Origin: Firmicutes bacterium UBA7510
GTDB lineage: Bacteria; Bacillota; Clostridia; Tissierellales; Sedimentibacteraceae
Assembly: GCA_002479485.1 (NCBI GenBank)
Contig: DLNM01000013.1
Span: 1,166 to 65,165 of the forward strand
Length of the DNA stretch: 64,000 bases
Direction: 5' to 3'
In this document: positions 51,813 through 60,854 of the stretch, piece after piece
Numbering within the stretch: position 1 is the first letter of the stretch
How the letters are laid out: each line of letters opens with the position of its first letter
Notes under the pieces: generated by a model
The model's input: the letters and a program-made list of their open reading frames with translations, nothing else
What the model was told of the DNA's origin: nothing
Databases searched by the model: none
Made by a program: the position numbers and the translations under genes

Positions 51813-53285
51813 CTAACCCTTTTTACCCATTTTTTCTATTTCTATAATATTGCTTAAGGAATTATTATCTTTAATAAAGCTTATACTAATATTTGATTTT
51901 TCTTCCATAAGCCAAATCTCATTTTTTAGTTCAATTGTTACCTTATTATAAATTTGCTCATTGCACTTTAAAATAACAAAATTGCATGATGTATTTGAAT
52001 GTACTTTTCTTATTATATTTTCAATTTTAAATAATATTTGTAGAGAGGATGGAACAGTACCGCTTCCATTGCAAGCTTTGCATTTTTCATTCATAGAGTT
52101 GTAGAAATTTTCCCTATTTCTTTTTCTTGTTATTTCCATAAGATTTAGCTTGGTCATACCTAAAACCTTAGTTTTTGCTTTATCCTGCTTCAATAATTCT
52201 TTAGCTTTATTAACTAAAATTTCTGAAAAATCATTTTTTCGAAAATCTATAAAATCAATAATAATAATTCCACTTATGTTTCTTAGCCTTATTTGTCTAG
52301 CTATTTCTTTTAGCGCGACCAAATTCATAGTTAAAGAAGTATCATCCTGCAAACTGTTCGTACCAATGAATTTTCCACTATTTACGTCTATTACTGTCAT
52401 CGCCTCTGTACTATCTATAATAATGCTTCCACCATTATCAAGTTCTATTTTTCTATCATTTAATTCGTCTATTTGTTTTTCAATATTAAATGTCTCAAAT
52501 AGGTTTGTGTAGGAATCTATTAATTTAATATTATTATATCCATCATATTTAGATAAAAGATTGCTTACGATATTCTTTGTTTCTTTATCCTCAACATAGA
52601 CTTCATCTACATCTTTATTGATATATTCAAAAAATACCTTTTCAAGTAATGTATTATGTCTTTGTAACAACTTAGGTGCATAGGAATAACCATACTCTTT
52701 TTCTATTTTTTTATATTTATTAACTAATAAATTATATTCTTCTTGTAGTACTTTTTCATCTAATCCTTCAGCAGAGGTTCTAATAACCATACCATAGTCT
52801 TCGCTTAAAATTTTATTACCAATGTCATATAATCTTTTCTTCTCTATTTTATTTACAATTCTTTTGGACACATTGACTTCCATATTTTTTGGAATCAAGG
52901 CAAGATATTTACCAGCTAAAGATATGTCTGTAGTAACAGCAACATTCTTTTCACCTATTGGCTCTCGAATAACCTGAACCATTAATTCCTCACCTTTTTT
53001 TACAATATCGCTTATATTATAGATTTCATCCTTGCTTAAATTTTTATCAGATATAGTTTTATTAGATAATAACTCATCTATATATAAATAAGCATTTTTC
53101 TCAAGTCCAATGTCCACAAAAACTGCTTGCATTCCTGGTAATATATCTATAACCTTACCTTTGTAAATATTGCTAAGGCTACTATATTCATTTTTATTCT
53201 CATAAAAAAATTCTTCTAAACTTCCATCTATTAATATAGCTACCTTCTCATAGGAAAAAGAGCTCGTTATAATTAACTGTCTCAT
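51813..53285 (-). CDS. rng: Ribonuclease G/E family endoribonuclease
   Basis: 490 residues from ATG 53285, with GGGAGGAAATT upstream. S1-like domain (IYKGKVIDILPGMQAVFVDIG, KNAYLYIDEL), RNase H-like part and the DNase-I-like catalytic region with TVIDVNSGKFIG and IIIIDFIDF (metal Asp residues). Zinc-link CKACNGSGTV (CxxC) near the C-terminus. It processes rRNA and mRNA. The leader contains a five-hairpin array, and its last hairpin lies directly ahead of the ribosome site, which could allow control by the nuclease itself; that is inference. Confidence 0.94.
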   Translation of the reverse strand: MRQLIITSSFSYEKVAILIDGSLEEFFYENKNEYSSLSNIYKGKVIDILPGMQAVFVDIGLEKNAYLYIDELLSNKTISDKNLSKDEIYNISDIVKKGEELMVQVIREPIGEKNVAVTTDISLAGKYLALIPKNMEVNVSKRIVNKIEKKRLYDIGNKILSEDYGMVIRTSAEGLDEKVLQEEYNLLVNKYKKIEKEYGYSYAPKLLQRHNTLLEKVFFEYINKDVDEVYVEDKETKNIVSNLLSKYDGYNNIKLIDSYTNLFETFNIEKQIDELNDRKIELDNGGSIIIDSTEAMTVIDVNSGKFIGTNSLQDDTSLTMNLVALKEIARQIRLRNISGIIIIDFIDFRKNDFSEILVNKAKELLKQDKAKTKVLGMTKLNLMEITRKRNRENFYNSMNEKCKACNGSGTVPSSLQILFKIENIIRKVHSNTSCNFVILKCNEQIYNKVTIELKNEIWLMEEKSNISISFIKDNNSLSNIIEIEKMGKKG

Positions 53286-53300
53286 AATTTCCTCCCATTG

Positions 53301-53421
53301 CGCCACTTCGTGGCGTCACAATAATTTTAGTGTAAAACAAACTTTACACTTGAAGAATCGTTTTTTGATTCTTCCATAGAGTGAAATACATTTCATTCTG
53401 TGAAGAGTGTTTTCTCTTCAC
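53301..53421 (-). repeat. Five-hairpin array, copy B, in the rng leader
   Basis: On the + strand: CGCCAC/GTGGCG (53301-53315), AGTGTAAA/TTTACACT (53329-53350), GAAGAATC/GATTCTTC with loop GTTTTTT (53352-53374), AGAGTGAAAT/ATTTCATTCT (53378-53399), GTGAAGAG/CTCTTCAC (53400-53421). Same order and near-identical spacing as 34351-34455, with compensated changes in stems three and four. It fills the gap between the TIGR03936 gene and rng. Confidence 0.75.
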
Positions 53422-53436
53422 TCTTATACCTCAATT

Positions 53437-54120
53437 TTACAATATTGGTTTTAGATCCTCACTTAACGATTCCACCTTCATAGCTGAATAATAGTCTATT
53501 ACAATATTATTTTCTTCTAAAACCTTAATAAAATCAGAAACCTTCATACTTCCTTCGCCAGAAGTTTTAAAAACAACTTCTATAATAATTTTTTCATCAT
53601 TTATTATTTTAGCCTTTGTATAATGAATAAAATCTTTTGTATTAATTTCTTTTTTTGTAACCTTATTTTTTGCTTTATTCTTTTTCTCTTTTATATATGT
53701 TACACCTTCATTTGCCATTTTAGCAAGTAAAGCATTTAAATTTTCTATATCAATATCGCTTGCTTCTATATTTATTAAGTATTCAGCATAATTACACATT
53801 GTCATAAGAGAATCTTTACCTTCATAATACTTTGCACCCATTATCTTCATTTTGTTAGGCAAAACATCATTTAAGGCATCAACAAGTTTTTCTATATCAA
53901 CTTTTTCAGTTAACTCAAGCTCAAAATATTCCCCAACACTTTCAACACCAAGAGACAAAGGAAAACCGAATGCTATCTTAATATGTGGGTTAAATCCTTC
54001 TGAATATTTTGCAGGAAGCTTTGCTCTACAAATAGCTCTTTGCATAAGCCTTAAGATATCTAAGTGTGAAATAAACTTCAAATCACCAGTTTTAGTATAT
54101 TTACAAATTACCTTATACAC
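53437..54120 (-). CDS. TIGR03936 family radical-SAM-linked protein
   Basis: About 227 residues. The GTG at 54120 is chosen: it overlaps the end of the upstream gene and GGAGG lies 11 bases before it. Pattern: YTKTGDLKFISHLDILRLMQRA, YSEGFNPHIKIAFGFPLSLG, GEYFELEL and a DUF2344 fold. It is the standard partner of the TIGR03960 radical-SAM protein, and the two are fused in some species. Their joint role is unknown, perhaps RNA or protein modification linked to the rng and ribosomal-protein locus. Confidence 0.9.
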   Translation of the reverse strand: MYKVICKYTKTGDLKFISHLDILRLMQRAICRAKLPAKYSEGFNPHIKIAFGFPLSLGVESVGEYFELELTEKVDIEKLVDALNDVLPNKMKIMGAKYYEGKDSLMTMCNYAEYLINIEASDIDIENLNALLAKMANEGVTYIKEKKNKAKNKVTKKEINTKDFIHYTKAKIINDEKIIIEVVFKTSGEGSMKVSDFIKVLEENNIVIDYYSAMKVESLSEDLKPIL

Positions 54121-55963
54121 GTTTACATACACCTCCAACTTTTCTTTTATTAATACCACAATTGCTACATTTTTCCTTACAGTTCGGTGTAGTAGATTCA
54201 CTTAAAGCTTTATTGTACTCATCAATTAAAAAGCTTTTTTCAACGCCAATATCTATAAAATCCCAAGGAAGAACCTCAGTAATCTCTCTGTTTCTAGTTG
54301 CATAAAAATCTGTGCTAATTCCTAATTCATCAAAAGTTTCAATCCATGTATTGTATTTAAACCATTCATTCCAACCATCAAATTTACAGCCTTTTTCCCA
54401 AGCTTTTATTAACACATCAGCTACTCTTCTGTCACCTCTAGCAAAAACAGCCTCCAAATAGCTTATACGCGGCGCATGGTAATTATATACAACTTTTTTA
54501 TCCTTTATTTCTCTATCAAGCATCTTGGCCTTATCGTAAAATTCATCAATAGTATTTTGTCCAAACCACTGAAATGGTGTAAATGGTTTTGGAACAAAGC
54601 ATGCAGCACTTACTGTAACTCTAAGATTACCTTTGATTTGTTCTCTTGGTCTATCAAAAAATGAATCTTTTATCTTATAGGCTAAATCCTTTATTCCCAT
54701 AACGTCTTCTACAGTCTCAGTTGGAAGTCCAATCATAAAGTACAGTTTAACAGTCGACCAGCCTAAATCGAAGGCTGTTTTAACAGGTTTTAAAATTTGT
54801 TCTTCAGTTAAATTTTTATTAATTACATCTCTTAAACGTTGAGAGCCAGCCTCAGGTGCAAATGTTAAGCCTGATTTTTTAACCTCTTGCAATTTTTCAA
54901 TTAAATCGAAGGTAACTGTATCAAGTCTTAAGGATGGTAATGATATTCCTATATTCCTTTTTTCATACTTTTCAAGAAGCTGTGTAGCTAAATCTCCTAA
55001 ACAAGAGTAATCACTAGAGCTTAGAGAAGATAATGATATTTCTTCATGTCCAGATGATTCAATTAGGTTTTCTGCTTGACTTAATAAGGTATTTACATTT
55101 TTTTCTCTAAAAGGTCTATATAACATACCAGCTTGACAAAATCTACATCCTCTGACACATCCTCTAAGGATTTCTAAAACTACTCTATCATGTACTGTAT
55201 CAATATATGGTACAATTATTTTGTCAGGGAAATAGCTTTTATCCATATCCTTAATAATTCTTCTTTTTATAATTTCAGGTGCATTAGAATTAAGTATCTT
55301 TCTTTCCTTTATGGTGCCATCCTCATTGTATATAACATCATAAAATTTAGGCACATATATACCTTCAATTTGTGCAGCTTTTTCTAAAAATTCATCCTTA
55401 GTGTATCCTTTTTCCTTCTTTTCCTCATATAAATTACACAGTTCTAATGTTACCTCTTCAGCTTCTCCAAGCACGAATAAATCTATAACATTGTATAAAG
55501 GCTCTGGATTAAATGCACATGGTCCTCCAGCAATAATAAGCGGCATATTGTCATCTCTATCCTCTGAACGAACAGGAATATTTGCAAGGTCTATCATATT
55601 CAATACATTTGTAAAGCTCATCTCATATTGCAGAGTAAATCCAACTATATCAAAATCCTTTAACTCGTCCTTGCTTTCAAGTGCAAACAAAGGTATGTCG
55701 TTTTCTCTCATTATTTCTTCCATATCAACCCAAGGTGCAAATACTCTTTCACACCAAATGTTGTCTTGAGAATTTAATAAATTATACAATATGTGCATTC
55801 CTAGATGAGACATTCCTACTTCATATACATCGGGAAAAGCAAAGGCAAACCTCAGATTTATATTTTCTTTATTTTTAACAATTTCATTTAACTCACTACC
55901 TACATATCTTGCAGGTTTTTCAGCCTTTAATAAAAGCTTATCTAATTTTTTAGTATTTATCAT
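54113..55963 (-). CDS. TIGR03960 family B12-binding/radical SAM protein
   Basis: 616 residues. N-terminal B12-binding-like domain (FPDVYEVGMSHLGMHILYNLL, LEIIAGGPCAFNPEP-type region) and a radical SAM core with the cluster motif RGCVRGCRFCQAGMLYRPFR (CxxxCxxC), SLSSLSSSDYS and FAPEAGSQRLRDVINKN. The C-terminus ends in a Cys cluster (CKEKCSNCGI). Reaction unknown. It overlaps its partner gene by eight bases and is 17 bases after the S9 peptidase gene. Confidence 0.92.
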   Translation of the reverse strand: MINTKKLDKLLLKAEKPARYVGSELNEIVKNKENINLRFAFAFPDVYEVGMSHLGMHILYNLLNSQDNIWCERVFAPWVDMEEIMRENDIPLFALESKDELKDFDIVGFTLQYEMSFTNVLNMIDLANIPVRSEDRDDNMPLIIAGGPCAFNPEPLYNVIDLFVLGEAEEVTLELCNLYEEKKEKGYTKDEFLEKAAQIEGIYVPKFYDVIYNEDGTIKERKILNSNAPEIIKRRIIKDMDKSYFPDKIIVPYIDTVHDRVVLEILRGCVRGCRFCQAGMLYRPFREKNVNTLLSQAENLIESSGHEEISLSSLSSSDYSCLGDLATQLLEKYEKRNIGISLPSLRLDTVTFDLIEKLQEVKKSGLTFAPEAGSQRLRDVINKNLTEEQILKPVKTAFDLGWSTVKLYFMIGLPTETVEDVMGIKDLAYKIKDSFFDRPREQIKGNLRVTVSAACFVPKPFTPFQWFGQNTIDEFYDKAKMLDREIKDKKVVYNYHAPRISYLEAVFARGDRRVADVLIKAWEKGCKFDGWNEWFKYNTWIETFDELGISTDFYATRNREITEVLPWDFIDIGVEKSFLIDEYNKALSESTTPNCKEKCSNCGINKRKVGGVCKRV

Positions 55964-55980
55964 TATTCAAACCTATCTCT

Positions 55981-58116
55981 CTATTTATTTTCAATAGCAT
56001 ATTCCTTTGGCGCATCTTCACAAAGTAAGTGTTTAACAAAATAATCCCATTTTTTTCTTATAACATAATTATTCTTCGAAACATCATGATACTGATTAGG
56101 AACAATTAACATATCAAAATCCTTGTTATTATTAATTAATTCATTAACCACTCTCATAGTGTTCGACATATGAACATTATCATCCAAATCTCCATGAATT
56201 AACAGAAGTTTTCCTGATAAATTGCTGACAAGTTTTGAATTATCTTGCTTGTCATATGTATCTTTTATATACTCTCCATTATATCTTTCTACCCAGCAAG
56301 CATTATACATTCTTTCGTCGTGATTTCCTGCTATTGCTACACCAACCTTATAAACTTGTGGATATTCACAAAGCGCTCTAAGTGTACCATATCCACCACC
56401 TGAGCTTCCCCATATACCAACTCTATCTATATCAATAAAATCATATATTTCAGCTAATTTTTTTGTACAATACTCATGTTCCTTAAGCCCTGCACTTCCC
56501 TGTAGATTTCTATAACATATATTATGAAAATCCTTACTTCTATTTGGAGTTCCTGGTCCATCTAGTATAATTCCTATAAATCCAAGCTGTGCAAAAGATT
56601 CTAAGCCTCCACAAGCTTCTTTACCTTCTATATGCCATACAAATTTTTTAGGAACATTTATACATTGAACACCACCATAAATATAATCAATAACTGGATA
56701 TTTTTTATTTTTATCAAAATTGCTTGGTTTAATAATAATTCCATAAAGGTCTGTAATTCCATCAGAAGCTTTTATACTAAATCTTTCAGGAGTTACAAAT
56801 CCAGCTTCTAAAAGCCTACTTATATCTGCTTTTTCTATTTCTAATATTAATTCACCTAAATTGTTTCTTAAAACTGTTATAGGTGATAAATCAACTCTTG
56901 AATAAGTATCTACAAAGTATTGATAATTTGGAGATAAGCTAACTGTATGATCTGCATCCTCATCAACAAGTCTTTTAAATCCTATCCCATCTAAATTAAT
57001 TTTGCAAAAATATGTGAAGTATGGGTCGCTACTGTCCTTAAAACCATTAGCATTAAAATATATAACTTCATTTTTCTCATCTACACCAACAAGATTCTTA
57101 ACTATGTATTCTCCACCAGTAATATTATTTAATAACTTGCCAGTTATCACATCATATTTATACAGTCTTGCATTTCCTTCTCTTTCAGAATACCAAATTG
57201 CATACTTGTTATCACTTGACAAGTAACAGCTAAAATTAAAATCAATACCACCATCAGCGCTGCCATATGAGTCTAAGAATAAAAATTTATCTGTTTTTTC
57301 ATAAACTACTGTATTACATTTTTTATCATCAATATTGTAAATATTAAATTTAGCCTCATTAAAATATCTATTCATCCTTACATAATAAATATTTTTACTG
57401 TCAGCTGACCACTTAACCTTTTTAATAGCATTTTCAAAAGGTCTTCCAAAGTTTATTACTAGTGGCTCAACATCTAACATTTCAAGCTCATCTTTTTCTA
57501 TATCATAAATGCACAAATAGGCTAATGGTATATATTCATCATTCGGTAAATGGTATTTATACGAATACAATCTTGGTCTATGATCTTCTTCATCTTCAAT
57601 TACATTTTGCACAACATGCATTTCTTTAACATCTCTTTGGTCTAGCTTATAGGTTAATATTCTTTTTGAATCATCTGACCATATAACACTCGGTTCAACT
57701 TCTGTCTTTTCTATAGCGCTTCTAACAGCCCTATTGCTACATCCTGGTACAGAACCATAATCAAAGTATTTGCAACCATCATTAGTTATATTTTTACTTT
57801 CACCATTTTTTAAATTTTTAAGCCTTAAATTATATCCATCAAAGCATATTGAATAGTTTTTATCTGGTGATATTACCTCTATATTATTTTTGTCTTTATC
57901 ATCATCTTCTTTTTCATTAGTTTTGTCTTCAAATAATGATACTTCTTTGCATGCACAATCTACCTTTATTTTCTCATTACAAATTTCATCACCATTATAT
58001 TTATCTTTGTTATACCAAAAAGTAGTATCATCTATCCAATTTATCTTTGGATATGCATTTAAAACAAGGCTCTTAGTTTCTAATAATTTTTCTGCATTCT
58101 TATAACTGTTAATCAA
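55981..58116 (-). CDS. S9-family prolyl oligopeptidase / dipeptidyl-peptidase-IV-like serine peptidase
   Basis: 711 residues from TTG 58116, since GGAGG at 58125-58129 fits that start. N-terminal beta-propeller (about residues 1-450), then alpha/beta-hydrolase domain with IDYIYGGVQC, nucleophile Ser in IWGSSGGGYGTLRAL, Asp in HGDLDDNVH and His in PNQYHDVSKN. It lacks a signal peptide, so it probably degrades proline-containing peptides in the cytoplasm. It follows nfo by 17 bases and precedes the TIGR03960 gene. Confidence 0.92.
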   Translation of the reverse strand: MINSYKNAEKLLETKSLVLNAYPKINWIDDTTFWYNKDKYNGDEICNEKIKVDCACKEVSLFEDKTNEKEDDDKDKNNIEVISPDKNYSICFDGYNLRLKNLKNGESKNITNDGCKYFDYGSVPGCSNRAVRSAIEKTEVEPSVIWSDDSKRILTYKLDQRDVKEMHVVQNVIEDEEDHRPRLYSYKYHLPNDEYIPLAYLCIYDIEKDELEMLDVEPLVINFGRPFENAIKKVKWSADSKNIYYVRMNRYFNEAKFNIYNIDDKKCNTVVYEKTDKFLFLDSYGSADGGIDFNFSCYLSSDNKYAIWYSEREGNARLYKYDVITGKLLNNITGGEYIVKNLVGVDEKNEVIYFNANGFKDSSDPYFTYFCKINLDGIGFKRLVDEDADHTVSLSPNYQYFVDTYSRVDLSPITVLRNNLGELILEIEKADISRLLEAGFVTPERFSIKASDGITDLYGIIIKPSNFDKNKKYPVIDYIYGGVQCINVPKKFVWHIEGKEACGGLESFAQLGFIGIILDGPGTPNRSKDFHNICYRNLQGSAGLKEHEYCTKKLAEIYDFIDIDRVGIWGSSGGGYGTLRALCEYPQVYKVGVAIAGNHDERMYNACWVERYNGEYIKDTYDKQDNSKLVSNLSGKLLLIHGDLDDNVHMSNTMRVVNELINNNKDFDMLIVPNQYHDVSKNNYVIRKKWDYFVKHLLCEDAPKEYAIENK

Positions 58117-58133
58117 TTTAGTTGCCTCCAAAT

Positions 58134-58970
58134 TTATTTTGCCCCGATTAACCCTTTAATCATTTTAATTTCTTCCCTATGTCCGTCATCTTCTAAAGGA
58201 GTTTCTAAGAAAAATGGCAAATCCTTTAGTTTAGGGTGTGTTATAAATCTTATTAAAGTTTCTAAACCTATTTCACCCTTACCAATCTCAGCATGTCTAT
58301 CCTTATTTTTAGCAAATGGCATCATACTATCATTTAGATGGATAGCTTTTAACCTATCAAGTCCTACAATTTTATCAAACTCATCTATAACTCCGTCTAA
58401 ATCATTTACTATGTCGTATCCAGCACTAAAAATATGGCAGGTATCTATACAAACACCTATTTTTTCACTAAAATTAACACCATCAATAATGCTTTTTAAT
58501 TCTTCAAATTTACTTCCAACCTCTGAGCCTTTTCCTGACATTGTTTCAAGCAATATAGTAGAGGTTATTTCCTCTGTTACAACTTCATTTAGTATTTCAA
58601 CAATATTTTCTATTCCTTTTTCAATGCCAAGTCCTACATGACTTCCAGGATGAAAATTATATAAGTGAACTGGCAAAAGTTCTAATCTTTCTAAATCTTG
58701 TCTGAGAGCCATACGCGCAAAATTTCTAGTATCCTCAGTTGCTGAACATAAGTTGTATGTGTATGGCGCATGGCATAAAATAGGTGCAAAATTATTTTCT
58801 TCTATAAATTCTTTAAATTTTTTTACATCTTCTAAATCCAGTGCTTTAATGCCTCCACCTCTAGGGTTTCTTGGAAAGTATTGAAATGTATTGCTATCTA
58901 TGCTAAGAGCTGTCTGAGCAGTCTTATAAAATCCTTTTGTTATTGATAAATGTGCTCCAATTTTAATCAT
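58134..58970 (-). CDS. nfo: Endonuclease IV (AP endonuclease)
   Basis: 278 residues. Zinc-site motifs of the family: YNFHPGSHVG, ILLETMSGKGSEVG, GVCIDTCHIFSAGYD, IHLNDSMMPFAKNKDRHAEIGKGEIG and FFLETPLEDDGHREEI in outline. It cleaves DNA at abasic sites in base-excision repair. ATG 58970; AAGGAG lies 12 bases upstream. A nine-codon open frame ends directly before the ATG, and part of a hairpin array lies further upstream. Confidence 0.95.
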   Translation of the reverse strand: MIKIGAHLSITKGFYKTAQTALSIDSNTFQYFPRNPRGGGIKALDLEDVKKFKEFIEENNFAPILCHAPYTYNLCSATEDTRNFARMALRQDLERLELLPVHLYNFHPGSHVGLGIEKGIENIVEILNEVVTEEITSTILLETMSGKGSEVGSKFEELKSIIDGVNFSEKIGVCIDTCHIFSAGYDIVNDLDGVIDEFDKIVGLDRLKAIHLNDSMMPFAKNKDRHAEIGKGEIGLETLIRFITHPKLKDLPFFLETPLEDDGHREEIKMIKGLIGAK

Positions 58971-58990
58971 CTATTTCTTATTCTCCTTAA

Positions 58991-59044
58991 ATTCTTCCAT
59001 TGTGTAAAAAGCTTTTTCACTAGTATGAAACTCTTAATTCACAC
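58991..59044 (-). repeat. Degenerate hairpin-array copy C in the nfo leader
   Basis: On the + strand: ATTCTTCCAT (58991-59000), identical to the right part of hairpin three in copy B; then GTGTAAAAAG/CTTTTTCAC (59002-59020) at the place of hairpin four; then GTATGAA/TTCACAC (59023-59044) at the place of hairpin five. The first three hairpins are missing or cut by the ribosome site. Confidence 0.45.
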
Positions 59045-59113
59045 TTTTACATCTAATAAGTTTACCACAAAACATGTAAATTATCTACAAAAAATTAAAT
59101 TAACGATTAAATA

Positions 59114-59160
59114 CAAAAATAAATCACCACAAATTTTATCAACTATTTGTGGTGATTTAT
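59114..59160 (-). terminator. Strong terminator after the zinc-ribbon gene
   Basis: ATAAATCACCACAAA at 59119-59133 pairs perfectly with TTTGTGGTGATTTAT at 59146-59160; on the minus strand a T-run follows. Confidence 0.9.
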
Positions 59161-59164
59161 AATA

Positions 59165-59190
59165 CTAATACTTATCGCGATAAGTATTAG
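59165..59190. repeat. 26-base perfect palindrome
   Basis: CTAATACTTATCG and its exact reverse complement meet without a loop. It lies just behind the zinc-ribbon gene and before the strong terminator. A loop-free palindrome this long suggests a dimeric protein site. Confidence 0.6.
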
Positions 59191-59208
59191 AAAATATTCT
59201 ATTAAATA

Positions 59209-60834
59209 TTAAATTGATCCTTCAAAGCTTTGCATAAGTAAGTATAAGTTTTTATTAAATTCAGTATATAATTCATTCATATCTTGCTCATCCAAATCCT
59301 CAAGATATATTATTTTTTTACTATCTACGGTTTCTATAGATTTTATCTTTGTGTTTGCAGCATATCCTGATAAGTCAAGCTTGATTATCTCATCATCAAC
59401 AGATACAGTTAATCCAATGTTTTCATAATCAATTCTCTCGCTATTTTTATATGAACCTTCTGTATTAAATTTAACTTTAATATCTTCATATCCATTATTC
59501 ATGTTACATGTCAAAGAATTTTCATATTTTTTATTATTTTTCAATACTTCTACAAAATCTAAAGATATAATTCCATCTAGTTCAGAAATATTAATATCAA
59601 TTGTTGTATTTCTACTTAAATCCTTACCATTACTTATATATGATAAGCTTCCTTCAATAGTGTCATAATTAGAGATACCAAATTTCAAACTAAAATCTAT
59701 ACCATGGTTATCTTTTTCATTAATATAGTCCATATCGTATTTAATTTTAAAAGTTTCTCCGTATGATGTCATGCTAAAGCTTGCACCTAAGCTTACCATA
59801 GTCTTTTTCTCTATTACAACACCTATAATTAAATCACCGATTTCAATTTCCTCAAGCATATAATCTATTTCATCTGGCAATGCTATAGCCATATTTTCAA
59901 CCATATCAACATAATACTCTTTAGAATAATATCCTTCTGTCAAATACATAGATGTTGCATAATAATCTTTAAAATCTTCATTGTTTAGAAGCTCTGTTAA
60001 GAAATCTGTCATAAGCGATACAACATCTTCTCCATCTACTGTAGCTTTATATAGACTTTTATCAGCTTTATCTCTTTCAAACTCAGCTAAATCCATAAGT
60101 TTAACTGCATACTTTGAAGATAAATCAGCATAAATATCTTTTAATTTTGTTGAGGATTCAATTAATTCTGAAAAAGCATTAGCCATAGAGTTTAAATTGT
60201 CTAATTCATCATTTTCCTTAGTATCATCATTTGCTTCAATTTTAACACCTAAAATATCTTCAAATAGCTTTGGTGCTTCTAAAGCAATCTTATCTTTATC
60301 ATAATAAAAGCTACCACCTACTATTTCATTTTTATCATTTAATAGAGCAAGATTAAAATTACCAGCTGTATTGTCTTTATTTGATTGCATTCTAAATTTC
60401 ATACCATAGTCTTTAAGTATTGAAGCATCTATTGGCATTTCTCCAGCATTTATATCTTCAATATTTAAATATAATTCTTTTTGAGAATTACCACTTTTAT
60501 TAGCAAATATTGATGTTAAAGTCGGTACATCACTAAATTTTTTGTTATCCTTTTTAAATGATTCAAAAGTATTAGATATAGCTGATTTTACATAGCTAGT
60601 TGGTGATATAAACGCTAAAACTGCTGGAGTTATTAGAGCAATCACTAATAATACAGCTACAACTGCACCAATACCTATAAATAATTTTTTATTTTTATAT
60701 GGTAATTTTTTATTTATTTCAACTGTTTCTTCTTGTAAAAATTCTTCATTTTTAGTTCCACAGCTTGTACAAAATTTATTTGTGTTTTTCAATTCCTTAC
60801 CGCACTGTGCACACAATATTTTATTATCTTCCAT
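59209..60834 (-). CDS. Zinc-ribbon membrane-anchored protein (DUF6583-like)
   Basis: 541 residues. N-terminal zinc ribbon CAQCGKELKNTNKFCTSCGT (two CxxC), a membrane segment near residues 53-75 (LFIGIGAVVAVLLVIALI...), then a large extracellular beta-rich domain of about 450 residues without motifs known to me. Such zinc-ribbon-plus-anchor proteins are common in clostridia and may respond to envelope state; function unknown. ATG 60834 follows GGAGAAAT. The upstream lipoprotein gene lies 20 bases away on the same strand, so the two share a transcript. Confidence 0.75.
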   Translation of the reverse strand: MEDNKILCAQCGKELKNTNKFCTSCGTKNEEFLQEETVEINKKLPYKNKKLFIGIGAVVAVLLVIALITPAVLAFISPTSYVKSAISNTFESFKKDNKKFSDVPTLTSIFANKSGNSQKELYLNIEDINAGEMPIDASILKDYGMKFRMQSNKDNTAGNFNLALLNDKNEIVGGSFYYDKDKIALEAPKLFEDILGVKIEANDDTKENDELDNLNSMANAFSELIESSTKLKDIYADLSSKYAVKLMDLAEFERDKADKSLYKATVDGEDVVSLMTDFLTELLNNEDFKDYYATSMYLTEGYYSKEYYVDMVENMAIALPDEIDYMLEEIEIGDLIIGVVIEKKTMVSLGASFSMTSYGETFKIKYDMDYINEKDNHGIDFSLKFGISNYDTIEGSLSYISNGKDLSRNTTIDINISELDGIISLDFVEVLKNNKKYENSLTCNMNNGYEDIKVKFNTEGSYKNSERIDYENIGLTVSVDDEIIKLDLSGYAANTKIKSIETVDSKKIIYLEDLDEQDMNELYTEFNKNLYLLMQSFEGSI

Positions 60835-60854
60835 TTTATTTCTCCATTATATTA

